Shown here piece after piece: positions 1-6,375 of a DNA stretch of 7,398 nucleotides; the first letter of the stretch is position 1; each line of letters begins with the position of its first letter. Both the position numbers and the translations under genes were made by a program. Source of the DNA: Firmicutes bacterium CAG:631 (GTDB taxonomy: Bacteria; Bacillota_I; Bacilli_A; RFN20; CAG-631); assembly GCA_000433015.1 (NCBI GenBank), contig HF998010.1, positions 100,860 to 108,257 of the forward strand, given 5' to 3'. The notes under the pieces are model-generated. The model searched no databases. It worked only from the letters and a program-made list of their open reading frames with translations, and was not told the DNA's origin.

Positions 1-256
1 CGACGGCAACGCCGACAATCATTCCTAAAAAAATAGGTAGTAGAAAACGAACACATTTCTTAAATTTTTTTAAAATATTTCCAAACGCAAATAAAAGTTG
101 TGCGTATAAACCAAAAATAATGGCGATAGTAGAACCACTAATTCCTGGAATAATTACTCCAAGGCCCAAAAAAATTCCAAGTATAAAACTTTTGGTCCAG
201 GATGCTTTATTATATTTTATTAATTCTATTTCTTGCTCTTGTTCTTGTTCTTTCAT
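1..256 (-). CDS. popT: DUF368 (PopT-type) membrane protein, N-terminal part, cut by window edge
   Basis: The first 85 codons are readable; the gene runs off the left edge. A charged, Glu/Gln/Lys-rich N-terminus (MKEQEQEQEIELIKYNK) precedes a hydrophobic segment containing GIFLGLGVIIPGISGSTIAI, then FGLYAQLL and a second hydrophobic stretch (FLLPIFLGMIVGVAV). The G-x-G-x-x-x-P-G-x-S-G-x-T-x-A pattern near the N-terminus is the hallmark I know for DUF368. Family knowledge: DUF368 proteins (PopT) are polytopic inner-membrane proteins implicated in returning undecaprenyl phosphate across the membrane during envelope synthesis. The ATG at 256-254 is preceded by AAGGA (complement of 265-269) at good spacing. 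No clear promoter lies directly upstream, so it may be read from the promoter at 468-496, through the micro-ORF and the weak hairpin at 312-340. The function is by family only, since the C-terminal half is not visible. Confidence 0.8.
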   Translation of the reverse strand, partial: MKEQEQEQEIELIKYNKASWTKSFILGIFLGLGVIIPGISGSTIAIIFGLYAQLLFAFGNILKKFKKCVRFLLPIFLGMIVGVAV

Positions 257-302
257 TTTTAATATCCTTATATTATCTTCTTATATTTGATTTTACTAAT
301 AC

Positions 303-340
303 AAAAAGTTACTCAAATTTATCTTTTTTATTTATTTGAG
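303..340 (-). terminator. Weak hairpin with T tract between micro-ORF and popT (attenuator or terminator candidate)
   Basis: CTCAAAT (complement of 334-340) pairs with ATTTGAG (complement of 312-318) across a 15-base A-rich loop. On the minus strand it is followed after a few bases by CTTTTTG (complement of 302-308). The stem has 7 bp with only two G-C pairs and the loop is long, so termination would be partial at best. It sits after the micro-ORF stop and before the popT ribosome binding site, where an attenuator would be expected. Confidence 0.3.
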
Positions 341-346
341 CATCAC

Positions 347-421
347 TTATAATAAAAATGCAATAATTAAAACATCAAAAGTAATTGAAACGTCTTTAAT
401 CATTTTTTGATATTTTTCCAT
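347..421 (-). CDS. 24-aa micro-ORF with strong ribosome binding site, hydrophobic C-terminus
   Basis: The frame runs ATG (421-419) to TAA (349-347) and encodes 24 residues. The N-terminal half is charged (MEKYQKMIKD) and the C-terminal half hydrophobic (FDVLIIAFLL). AAAGGAG (complement of 428-434) lies 6 nt before the ATG, as good a Shine-Dalgarno as any in the window. An extended -10 promoter and an inverted repeat lie directly upstream. I do not recognise the peptide. Its charged-then-hydrophobic layout would suit a small membrane peptide, a holin-like or type I toxin-like peptide, or a leader peptide for popT, whose start is 90 nt downstream on the same strand. No function can be assigned from sequence alone, and a chance ORF of this length is possible, but the promoter, SD and ORF order argues against chance. 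Confidence 0.5.
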   Translation of the reverse strand: MEKYQKMIKDVSITFDVLIIAFLL

Positions 422-435
422 TTGTATCTCCTTTA

Positions 436-460
436 GTAAAACGTGTAAAAATAGTTTTAC
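436..460 (-). repeat. Inverted repeat at predicted transcript start of micro-ORF (operator or 5' hairpin)
   Basis: gtaaaac (436-442) and gttttac (454-460) are perfect 7-bp complementary arms separated by 11 bases. The repeat begins about 8 nt downstream of the -10 element at 468-473, so it covers the predicted transcription start and ends just before the AAAGGAG at 428-434. It could be a repressor site or form a 5' hairpin in the mRNA next to the ribosome binding site. Confidence 0.45.
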
Positions 461-467
461 AAAAGAT

Positions 468-496
468 ATTATAGCATGATTATTATAAAATATCTA
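468..496 (-). promoter_or_regulatory. Extended -10 promoter for micro-ORF (and possibly popT)
   Basis: On the minus strand TGCTATAAT (complement of 468-476) is a perfect extended -10 element. With a 17-nt spacer the -35 position is TAGATA (complement of 491-496), a 4-of-6 match, which is tolerable with an extended -10. The surrounding 487-506 is an A/T-only inverted repeat (aaaatat/atatttt) overlapping the -35. The predicted start lies near 461. Confidence 0.55.
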
Positions 497-530
497 TAAA
501 TATTTTTAATGCCAGCAAGATGGGCTTGTT

Positions 531-1277
531 TTATTTTGTCGAATAAATTTTTCTTGCAACCCCTTTGCTATCAATTCCGCCCATTCCTTTTCCTTTCGAA
601 ACGGTATCTTTTAAAACTTTTTCTACTTCTACATATTGATTGACATGGGTATTTGCAATGGAAACCGCAATACAAGCAGGATCGAGTGCATGAATGTTGA
701 TTTTTGTCGGTGAACTTGCAAAATTTGCCCCACTTTTAATTAATCCTTCATAATTGGATTGACACGCACCGGCAATAATGATGAGTGCATCTTTATTGGG
801 TTGGTACAGTCTAGCTTGTTTAACAGTTTCAATAAAATGATGAGAATTCTTATATCCTTCATGCTCATTTTCTCTTTTAAAACTAAATGAATCATGACCC
901 GTAATAATAAGAATATCCGGTTGATGTTTTTTTAATAAAGGAATGATATTTTCTTTCATTTTATCTTCTTGTAAATGACATCCTACAACAGGGGTTGTAT
1001 ATTCTTTATAAAAATTCATACATTTTTCTAAATAGGTTTTATCTCCATCAACATGTAATATTTTCCCTTTAATCATACTATTATCTTGATCAATTAAAAC
1101 TTTGATTTCTTTTTCATCAACTGGAGAAGAATAAGGTTCTAAATCATCTATAGAGGTGTCGGCTATTAAACGAAACATTTCTCCATGCAAAAAAACTTTA
1201 TTATCCTCAATTTTTATAATTCTAAAAATAATATCGTGGTTATATTTTTTTCTAGTTACATAATCTCCAACTTTCAT
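531..1277 (-). CDS. yabG: Sporulation-specific protease YabG
   Basis: This is a 248-aa YabG homologue (B. subtilis protein about 290 aa; this one is shorter, mainly in the linker around residues 48-70). Family knowledge: YabG is a cysteine-type protease made late in sporulation that processes coat and other spore proteins. Visible signatures: N-terminal KVGDYV and HGEMFRLIAD (residues 31-40), ILHVDGD (73-79), DILIITGHDS (121-130), AGACQSNYE (169-177), GANFASSP (183-190), NIHALDP (194-200) and GMGGIDSKGV near the end. His128 in GHD and Cys172 in GACQS are the likely catalytic pair, in a His-Gly/Ala-Cys layout like clan CD peptidases (inference). A GTG at 1286 and an ATG at 1283 are in frame, but AGGTG lies at ideal spacing only for the ATG at 1277, which also matches the family N-terminus. 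It is the last gene of the operon; the roughly 50 bp after rsmA could hold a sporulation promoter (CATA at 1298-1301, weak). Confidence 0.93.
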   Translation of the reverse strand: MKVGDYVTRKKYNHDIIFRIIKIEDNKVFLHGEMFRLIADTSIDDLEPYSSPVDEKEIKVLIDQDNSMIKGKILHVDGDKTYLEKCMNFYKEYTTPVVGCHLQEDKMKENIIPLLKKHQPDILIITGHDSFSFKRENEHEGYKNSHHFIETVKQARLYQPNKDALIIIAGACQSNYEGLIKSGANFASSPTKINIHALDPACIAVSIANTHVNQYVEVEKVLKDTVSKGKGMGGIDSKGVARKIYSTK

Positions 1278-1327
1278 GTCCATCACCTAATTCAAGATAT
1301 GCGAAAATAAAAAAAAGAAATGGGCAA

Positions 1328-2161
1328 TTAACAAAGATGATTGCAAATTTCAATGATTTCATCTAATGATAATTGTTCAATTCTTTTTTCACAGGTGATA
1401 TTTCGTTGATTTAAAAAAAGGATTGTCTCTTCTTTAGTAGGAAAGTAGGCTTGTAAATTATTTACAAGCGTTTTTCTTCTTTCTTGAAATAGATGCTTAA
1501 TTAATTGGTAAAAAAACATTTCATTATGAACTTTTATTTTTGGTGTTTTAGGTGTTATTTTTAAAACAATAGAATCAATATTGGGTCGTGGCAAATAAGC
1601 ATTTTTGCTGACATATTCGACTATACTTAAGTTATATTGATAATCCAAAATGACATGAAGAGGGCTTTTTTCTTTTAATTGAGGATTCATTAATTTTTTT
1701 CCTACTTCTTTTTGCATCATGACCATTAAAGACGAAAAAGGAATAGCATTAAAAATTAATTTATTTAAAATAGCACTAGTTACATAATAGGGTAAATTAG
1801 AAACGATAGACAAATGGCTCGTATCTATATTTTTTAACCAAGTTGTAAAATCAAATTTTAAAAAATCATGATGAATAATAGTTAAATTAGTGTGTTGACC
1901 GAGCGTTTCTTTTAAAATGGTACACATTCGATTATCGATTTCGATAGCATAAACATGTTTAGCTAATGCAACTAACTTTTCAGTTAGGGCGCCAAGACCT
2001 GGCCCTATTTCTAAAACAATGGATTGAGAATTTAAGTTTAATTGATGAATCATTGTATCTACAATTTTTTCTTCGACTAAAAAATTTTGACCTAAAGATG
2101 GTTTTGCTTGAATTTGATATTTTTTTAAGGTTTCATCGACATATTTTTTAGAACTAATCAT
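1328..2161 (-). CDS. rsmA: 16S rRNA (A1518/A1519) dimethyltransferase RsmA/KsgA
   Basis: This 277-aa, S-adenosylmethionine-dependent enzyme dimethylates two adjacent adenines in the terminal helix 45 loop of 16S rRNA during 30S assembly; loss confers kasugamycin resistance. Visible motifs in order: PSLGQNFLVE (residues 21-30), SAM-binding motif I EIGPGLGALTE (51-61), AIEID (72-76), acidic HHDFLKFD (97-104), catalytic motif IV SNLPYYVTSAIL (121-132), MMQKEVGKKL and YLPRPNIDSIVLKI in the C-terminal half, then FQERRKTLVNNL of the small helical domain. Length is normal and all motifs are intact. The ATG overlaps the last 8 bp of rnmV. Its Shine-Dalgarno GAGGTGG (complement of 2171-2177) lies within rnmV, which implies translational coupling. 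The tatD-rnmV-rsmA-yabG order matches B. subtilis. Confidence 0.97.
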   Translation of the reverse strand: MISSKKYVDETLKKYQIQAKPSLGQNFLVEEKIVDTMIHQLNLNSQSIVLEIGPGLGALTEKLVALAKHVYAIEIDNRMCTILKETLGQHTNLTIIHHDFLKFDFTTWLKNIDTSHLSIVSNLPYYVTSAILNKLIFNAIPFSSLMVMMQKEVGKKLMNPQLKEKSPLHVILDYQYNLSIVEYVSKNAYLPRPNIDSIVLKITPKTPKIKVHNEMFFYQLIKHLFQERRKTLVNNLQAYFPTKEETILFLNQRNITCEKRIEQLSLDEIIEICNHLC

Positions 2162-2690
2162 GATTTAAAACCACCTCTATTTCTTTTTTTGTTAAATTTA
2201 ATAAATTTAATCTTTTTAAAAAAGTTTTTCCGTTACAGTAACCCAAGTGAAAGTAAAGACTTATTTTTTCTCTGTTTAATTTACTTTCAGGCCCAAGCAA
2301 GTGTAAATCAAATAAATCCTTTGGTGTTAATAAAGGATGAATTGGATTCGAAGTTGGGGTTAAAGCATGTTTTAAAGCATGTAAAATTTCTTCTTTATCA
2401 CATTCAGCAACGCCCACTTTATTTTTTTTAATGGCTCTTTTTTTATCAATAAAAGCATGCTTGCAATTAGGAATTTGTTGAGCAATGGTATTACGAATTT
2501 TTTCTCCGGGATAGTCAGGATCCGTTAATATAATCAGATTTCGATGTTTTGAAAGTTCTTTTAAATAATCCATGGAAAACCCATCCATTGCTGAACCATT
2601 ACAAGTTAAAATATCCGCTTGAATAAAGGTGGATAGATAGTTTTTATCGCTTAATCCTTCCACAATGATGACATCTTGAATCTGAATCAT
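2154..2690 (-). CDS. rnmV: Ribonuclease M5 (5S rRNA maturase)
   Basis: This 178-aa Toprim-domain nuclease cuts precursor 5S rRNA on both sides in low-GC Gram-positives, with ribosomal protein L18 as cofactor. The Toprim signature is complete: VIIVEGLSD with Glu11, and LTDPDYPGEKIR with Asp57 and Asp59 as metal ligands. These are followed by the family-specific VGVAECDKEEIL (residues 92-103) and a C-terminal region with GPESKLNREKISLYFHLGYCNGKTF that probably recognises RNA. The start codon overlaps the tatD stop in an ATGA arrangement (2687-2690), and GGGTG inside the tatD end lies 8 nt upstream. Length is usual for the family. Confidence 0.96.
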   Translation of the reverse strand: MIQIQDVIIVEGLSDKNYLSTFIQADILTCNGSAMDGFSMDYLKELSKHRNLIILTDPDYPGEKIRNTIAQQIPNCKHAFIDKKRAIKKNKVGVAECDKEEILHALKHALTPTSNPIHPLLTPKDLFDLHLLGPESKLNREKISLYFHLGYCNGKTFLKRLNLLNLTKKEIEVVLNHD

Positions 2691-3448
2691 AAATGAAACA
2701 CCCGCAATGCATTTTGAAAAGTAATTTGAGCTAATTCTTGTATGTCTATGTTTTTAATTTGTGCAATTTCTTTTAAAACAAAATAGACATAGGCTGGACA
2801 ATTTGGTTTTCCTCTAAATGGAACAGGAGTTAAATAAGGATCATCAGTTTCAACAAGTAAACGATCTAAAGGTACAACTTCTGCCACTTTTTTGATTTCT
2901 TTGGCATTTTTAAAAGTGACTACTCCAGAAATAGAAATATAACAACCTAGTTTTAAAAAACGTTGCATCATTTCAACACTTCCAGAATAGCAATGTAAGA
3001 TGATACCATCTAATTGTTTGTGGTATTTTTCTAGTAATTGAAAAGTATCTAAATAAGCATCACGGCAATGAATAATCACCGGTTTTTGATATTGAGTGGC
3101 TAATTTTAAAAACGACTCAAAATAATGGATTTGTTTTTCTTTAGATGGTGTATCATAATGATAATCTAATCCAATTTCACCAATTCCTACAGTCTTTTTG
3201 TGTTCAATGAGTTGAATTAATGTATCATAATCATCACAAAATGAATCTAAATCAGAAGGATGGATACCACAAATGGCATAAATATTTTCATATTGCATAG
3301 CAATATCAATGGCTTTTTGAGAAGTGGATAAGTCGCTTCCAACGACTGCTAAATGGCTAACTTCATATTCTTTTGCTTGCAAAACAAGATCAGAAACAGA
3401 TGAAACACTAGGATCATTTAAATGCGTATGTGTATTAAAAATATTCAT
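2687..3448 (-). CDS. tatD: TatD-family metal-dependent deoxyribonuclease
   Basis: This 253-aa TIM-barrel hydrolase is the YabD-type member found beside rnmV in Firmicutes. TatD family members are Mg-dependent 3'-5' exonuclease/DNase enzymes in the cytosol; the physiological role of this branch is less certain. Metal-site residues are visible: THTHL with His7 and His9, GEIGLDY with Glu91, IHCRDA with His127, LHCYSG with His152 and ETDDPYLTP with Asp202. GIHP (61-64) and PFRGKPN (210-216) complete the signature. ETDDPYL is a small variation on the common ETDSPYL/ETDAPYL. It starts 3 nt after the mnmE stop, with GGGGAAA (complement of 3455-3461) as the ribosome binding site inside mnmE. The 4-bp overlap with rnmV implies coupling. 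Confidence 0.95.
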   Translation of the reverse strand: MNIFNTHTHLNDPSVSSVSDLVLQAKEYEVSHLAVVGSDLSTSQKAIDIAMQYENIYAICGIHPSDLDSFCDDYDTLIQLIEHKKTVGIGEIGLDYHYDTPSKEKQIHYFESFLKLATQYQKPVIIHCRDAYLDTFQLLEKYHKQLDGIILHCYSGSVEMMQRFLKLGCYISISGVVTFKNAKEIKKVAEVVPLDRLLVETDDPYLTPVPFRGKPNCPAYVYFVLKEIAQIKNIDIQELAQITFQNALRVFHL

Positions 3449-3451
3449 TTT

Positions 3452-4777
3452 TTATTTCCCCAAACAAAACTTAGAAAAAATGTGGTCTAATAAATCTAAA
3501 TGAGGATTTTTTCCAAGGATTTCAAGAATACATTTATAAGCTTGTTCAATATCAATGTAGATAAGATCAATGACTTGATGTTGTAAACTTTGTCTTTGTG
3601 CTTCTAGTAAATGTTGTTTTGCTTGATTTAAAAGTCCAAGTTGTCTAGCGTTAAATAATAATGGGTCATGGTTATATTCTAATTCATGAAACATTTGATG
3701 AATTTTTTCTTCTAATGGTTGCAATTCGTGATTTTTGGCAGAAATGACGACGGCGTTTTCTAATTGAATTGTTTGTTTTAAATCTCCTTTATTTAAAACA
3801 ATAATTCGAGGTTGGTTTTTGGTTAATTCTAATAAAGCTTTATCTTGTTCATCTAAAGGTGAAGAAGCATCAAAAACGAGTAAAACAAGTTCTGCTTGTT
3901 TTAAAGCCTCGATGGATTTTTGAATGCCAATTTTTTCGATTTTATCGATACCTTGATGAATGCCAGCCGTATCAATTAAATTTAAAGTAATCCCATCCAT
4001 ATCGATATATCCTTCTACGATATCTCGAGTGGTTCCTGCAATATCGGTAACAATGGCTTTATCTTCTTTTAATAAAGCATTCAAAAGACTTGATTTTCCG
4101 ACATTTGGTTTTCCAAGAATAACGGTTTTGATTCCTTCTTTAATGGTTTGCCCTCTTTTTGTATCTGCAATGACTTTTTCTAGTAATGTTAAAAATTGAT
4201 TGATTTTGGGTAAAATGGTTTGATGGGTTAATTCTTCAACATCATCATATTCAGGATAATCAATGTTCACTTCAATTGTACCCATGACATCTAATAATTG
4301 TTCACTTAAATCAACAACATATTTTGAAGTTAATCCTTTTAAACCACTTAATGCAAGTTGTACGGCTTGTTTATTGGATGCCATAATTAAATCATTAATG
4401 GATTCGGCCTTGACCAAATCAATTCGACCATTTAAAAAGGCTCTTTTAGTAAATTCGCCACGTTCTGCTAAACGTGCTCCATGTTGGATACATAAAGCAA
4501 TGATGTGTTGAATAATATATGGATTTCCATGACAATTAATTTCAACCATATTTTCACAAGTAAAGGAGTGAGGAGCCAAAAAACAAGAAACCATGACTTC
4601 ATCAACAACTTCTTGTTGGTCCATAATATAGCCATAATAAATTTTTTGATGTTCATATTGTTTTTGATTGGAAAAAATTGCAGATAAAATCTCAAAAGAT
4701 TGACTGCCACTTAAACGAATAATGGCGATTGCCGCTTTCATCGTTCCACTACTTAATGCTACTATGGTTTCGTTCAT
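3452..4777 (-). CDS. mnmE: tRNA uridine-34 modification GTPase MnmE (TrmE)
   Basis: This 441-aa GTPase partners MnmG to install the carboxymethylaminomethyl group at wobble U34 of certain tRNAs. The N-terminal tetrahydrofolate-binding domain begins TIVALSSG...AIAIIRLSG and contains HGNPYIIQHI and GEFTKRAFLNGRIDL. The inserted G domain has P-loop GKPNVGKS (222-229), switch/K-loop AGTTRD (247-252), DTAG (269-272) and NKGD (329-332). The helical domain ends with the family C-terminus CLGK carrying Cys438. Every motif is intact and the length is near the usual 450-460. Two tandem ATGs exist (4780 and 4777). GGTGA (complement of 4784-4788) is 3 nt from the first and 6 nt from the second, so the second is preferred. 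TACAAT (complement of 4795-4800) is a possible but very close -10. Heading the tatD-rnmV-rsmA-yabG group is unlike B. subtilis, where mnmE sits with mnmG. Confidence 0.96.
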   Translation of the reverse strand: MNETIVALSSGTMKAAIAIIRLSGSQSFEILSAIFSNQKQYEHQKIYYGYIMDQQEVVDEVMVSCFLAPHSFTCENMVEINCHGNPYIIQHIIALCIQHGARLAERGEFTKRAFLNGRIDLVKAESINDLIMASNKQAVQLALSGLKGLTSKYVVDLSEQLLDVMGTIEVNIDYPEYDDVEELTHQTILPKINQFLTLLEKVIADTKRGQTIKEGIKTVILGKPNVGKSSLLNALLKEDKAIVTDIAGTTRDIVEGYIDMDGITLNLIDTAGIHQGIDKIEKIGIQKSIEALKQAELVLLVFDASSPLDEQDKALLELTKNQPRIIVLNKGDLKQTIQLENAVVISAKNHELQPLEEKIHQMFHELEYNHDPLLFNARQLGLLNQAKQHLLEAQRQSLQHQVIDLIYIDIEQAYKCILEILGKNPHLDLLDHIFSKFCLGK

Positions 4778-4819
4778 CATCTATCACCAATAGTATTGTA
4801 GTACTTTTTTCATCATTAG

Positions 4820-4853
4820 AAAAGAAAAAAGACAATGATTTTTGCATTGTCTT
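4820..4853 (-). terminator. Intrinsic terminator of catalase-like gene, overlapping its stop codon
   Basis: On the minus strand AAGACAATG (complement of 4845-4853) and CATTGTCTT (complement of 4829-4837) form a perfect 9-bp stem with a 7-base loop. TTTTTTCTTTTC follows (complement of 4819-4830, its first two T's shared with the stem). The stem includes two bases of the catalase-like TAA (4852-4854). It separates that gene from the mnmE operon. Confidence 0.9.
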
Positions 4854-6333
4854 ATAAAGATTGATCGTATTTTAATACAATATTTTTTAAATTAAGATTA
4901 AAACGATCGGCTACTCTTTTTCCATAATCAGGATCGGCTTTATAAAAATAATAAATTTCTTGTTCTAAGACGGGTCGAGAAACTCCTTGTAATGCATTAA
5001 CTAAATTATCAATTAAGGTAGTTTTTTCTTGTTCGCTATAAGAACGATACAAATCACCAGCTTGTTCAAAATTATCATTGTATTCATTCTTAAATCGAGA
5101 AATGACAACTCCTTTAATAAAATATTTTCCTTCACTATAATGATTACTTGTATTTTCTTTTAAAGAGTTACTTTCTTGATTCGGAAAGAAATTGATTTCT
5201 CCTTTTTGATTGCGAATATCCATTTGACCATTTTGTTGATAATTATGAATGCCATCTAAAGGACGATTGACCTTTAAAAAAGGATAATTAATACCTAGTC
5301 GATAACGATTCGCATCAGGATAAGCAAACATTAAACCTTGCAATAATTTGCTTTCAGAAGCCTCTATACCGGCAACAAAAGATCCAGGGTCAAAAGCCAC
5401 TTGTTCGCTATATTCAAAAAAGTTATCTGGAATTTCATTTAAAGTTAGTGTTCCAATCTTTTGCAGTGGTAATACTTTTTCATCCCATATTTTTGTCGTA
5501 TCTAAAGGATGAAATGGGAAAGTATCTAAATTTCTTTCTTCTAAAATTTGTACATATACATCCCATTTTGGATAATTTTTATTGGAAAGATTTGAATATA
5601 AATTGTTAGTTGCAGAGGCAGATGTATTTTTTTGTATTTCTTGGGCTTGCTGTTTGGTTAAATAGGCTGCTCCTTTTTGTGGAAGAAAATGATATTTTAC
5701 ATAAAAAACATCTCCATCTTCATTTAACCATTTATAAACACAAACAGAATGGCCTTCCATTTGAATATAATTTGCAGGAATGCCATATTTTCCATAAAGA
5801 TAAGTAATGGCATTTAAGGTTTCAGGAAGTTTAGAAAAATATTGCCATGTTCTTTCAGGAAGAATTAAATTCGTTACAGGAGATGGCTTTAAAGCATGTA
5901 ATAAGTCTGGTACTTTCATTGCATCACGAACATAAAAAACAGGTAAATGAATATTAACTAAATCATAATTTCCTGAATTAGTATAAAACTTGATATGAAA
6001 TCCTCGGATATCTCTTACGACTTCAGAAGACCCCTTTGATAAAACAAAAGTTGAAAAGCGAACGAAAACTTTTGTTTGTGCGCCTTCTTTTTGTAAAAAA
6101 TCAGCTTTAGTATAATTTTTCATACTTTTTGTTGTTTCAAAAACGCCATAGGCACCAGCACCTCTAGCAAAGGCAACTCGTTCAGGAATTCGTTCATGAT
6201 CCAAATGTGCTAGTTTTTGTGTCAATTGTGTATCAATAATTAAAGTTGGTCCAAATTCTCCAATGGTTAAAGAACTCGTATCGTTTTCAACTGGTCGACC
6301 ATAGTTATTGGTAAGATCTTGTTTGTTATCCAT
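4852..6333 (-). CDS. Catalase-family heme protein with altered catalytic site (probable non-classical catalase)
   Basis: This 493-aa, full-length member of the monofunctional heme catalase fold (small-subunit length) has recognisable blocks: ERIPERVAFARGAGAYGVFE (residues 47-66), VFVRFST (89-95), VRDIRGFHIKFYT (106-118), LVNIHLPVFYVRDA (125-138), LKPSPVTNL (148-156), GIPANYIQMEG (184-194), DPLDTTKIW-like HPLDTTKIW (275-283), LQGLMFAYPDANRYRLG (331-347) and YYFYKADPDYGKRVA (461-475). Compared from memory with bovine liver catalase, the proximal heme ligand Tyr338 and heme-contacting Arg52, Arg92 and Arg345 are kept. Distal His74 is Phe55, Asn147 is Ile128, Tyr-supporting Arg353 is Leu334, and heme-stacking Phe160 is Val141. 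I checked codons 55 (TTT), 128 (ATT) and 334 (TTA) in the DNA. No frameshift or stop is present, so it is not an obvious pseudogene. ATG follows GAGGTG (complement of 6339-6344). It stands alone, between a divergent ribU promoter and its own terminator. Family confidence is high; H2O2-dismutating activity is doubtful. Confidence 0.92.
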   Translation of the reverse strand: MDNKQDLTNNYGRPVENDTSSLTIGEFGPTLIIDTQLTQKLAHLDHERIPERVAFARGAGAYGVFETTKSMKNYTKADFLQKEGAQTKVFVRFSTFVLSKGSSEVVRDIRGFHIKFYTNSGNYDLVNIHLPVFYVRDAMKVPDLLHALKPSPVTNLILPERTWQYFSKLPETLNAITYLYGKYGIPANYIQMEGHSVCVYKWLNEDGDVFYVKYHFLPQKGAAYLTKQQAQEIQKNTSASATNNLYSNLSNKNYPKWDVYVQILEERNLDTFPFHPLDTTKIWDEKVLPLQKIGTLTLNEIPDNFFEYSEQVAFDPGSFVAGIEASESKLLQGLMFAYPDANRYRLGINYPFLKVNRPLDGIHNYQQNGQMDIRNQKGEINFFPNQESNSLKENTSNHYSEGKYFIKGVVISRFKNEYNDNFEQAGDLYRSYSEQEKTTLIDNLVNALQGVSRPVLEQEIYYFYKADPDYGKRVADRFNLNLKNIVLKYDQSL

Positions 6334-6375
6334 TATAACACCTCAATGCAATGTATTCTTTTTTAATGAAAAATA

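Noticed and set aside
511..525. GCC/GGC hairpin after the yabG stop as a terminator
   Set aside because: The stem is only 3-4 bp with a bulge, and the following minus-strand sequence (ATTAAAAATATTT) has no proper T tract.
1966..2151. Plus-strand open frame within rsmA
   Set aside because: It lies opposite strongly conserved RsmA motifs and has no recognisable domain; a shadow of the real gene.
2189..2431. Plus-strand open frame within rnmV
   Set aside because: It is antisense to RnmV; low-complexity hydrophobic translation typical of AT-rich shadow frames.
3960..4687. Three plus-strand frames and one minus-strand frame inside mnmE
   Set aside because: All overlap the intact MnmE reading frame with its G1-G4 motifs, and none shows a domain.
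4795..4800. TACAAT as the -10 of an mnmE promoter
   Set aside because: The -35 position (TTTTCT) is poor and the predicted start would fall almost on the SD; kept only as a remark in the mnmE entry.
5610..5807. Plus-strand 65-codon frame within the catalase-like gene
   Set aside because: It is antisense to conserved catalase blocks and has no ribosome binding site or recognisable domain.
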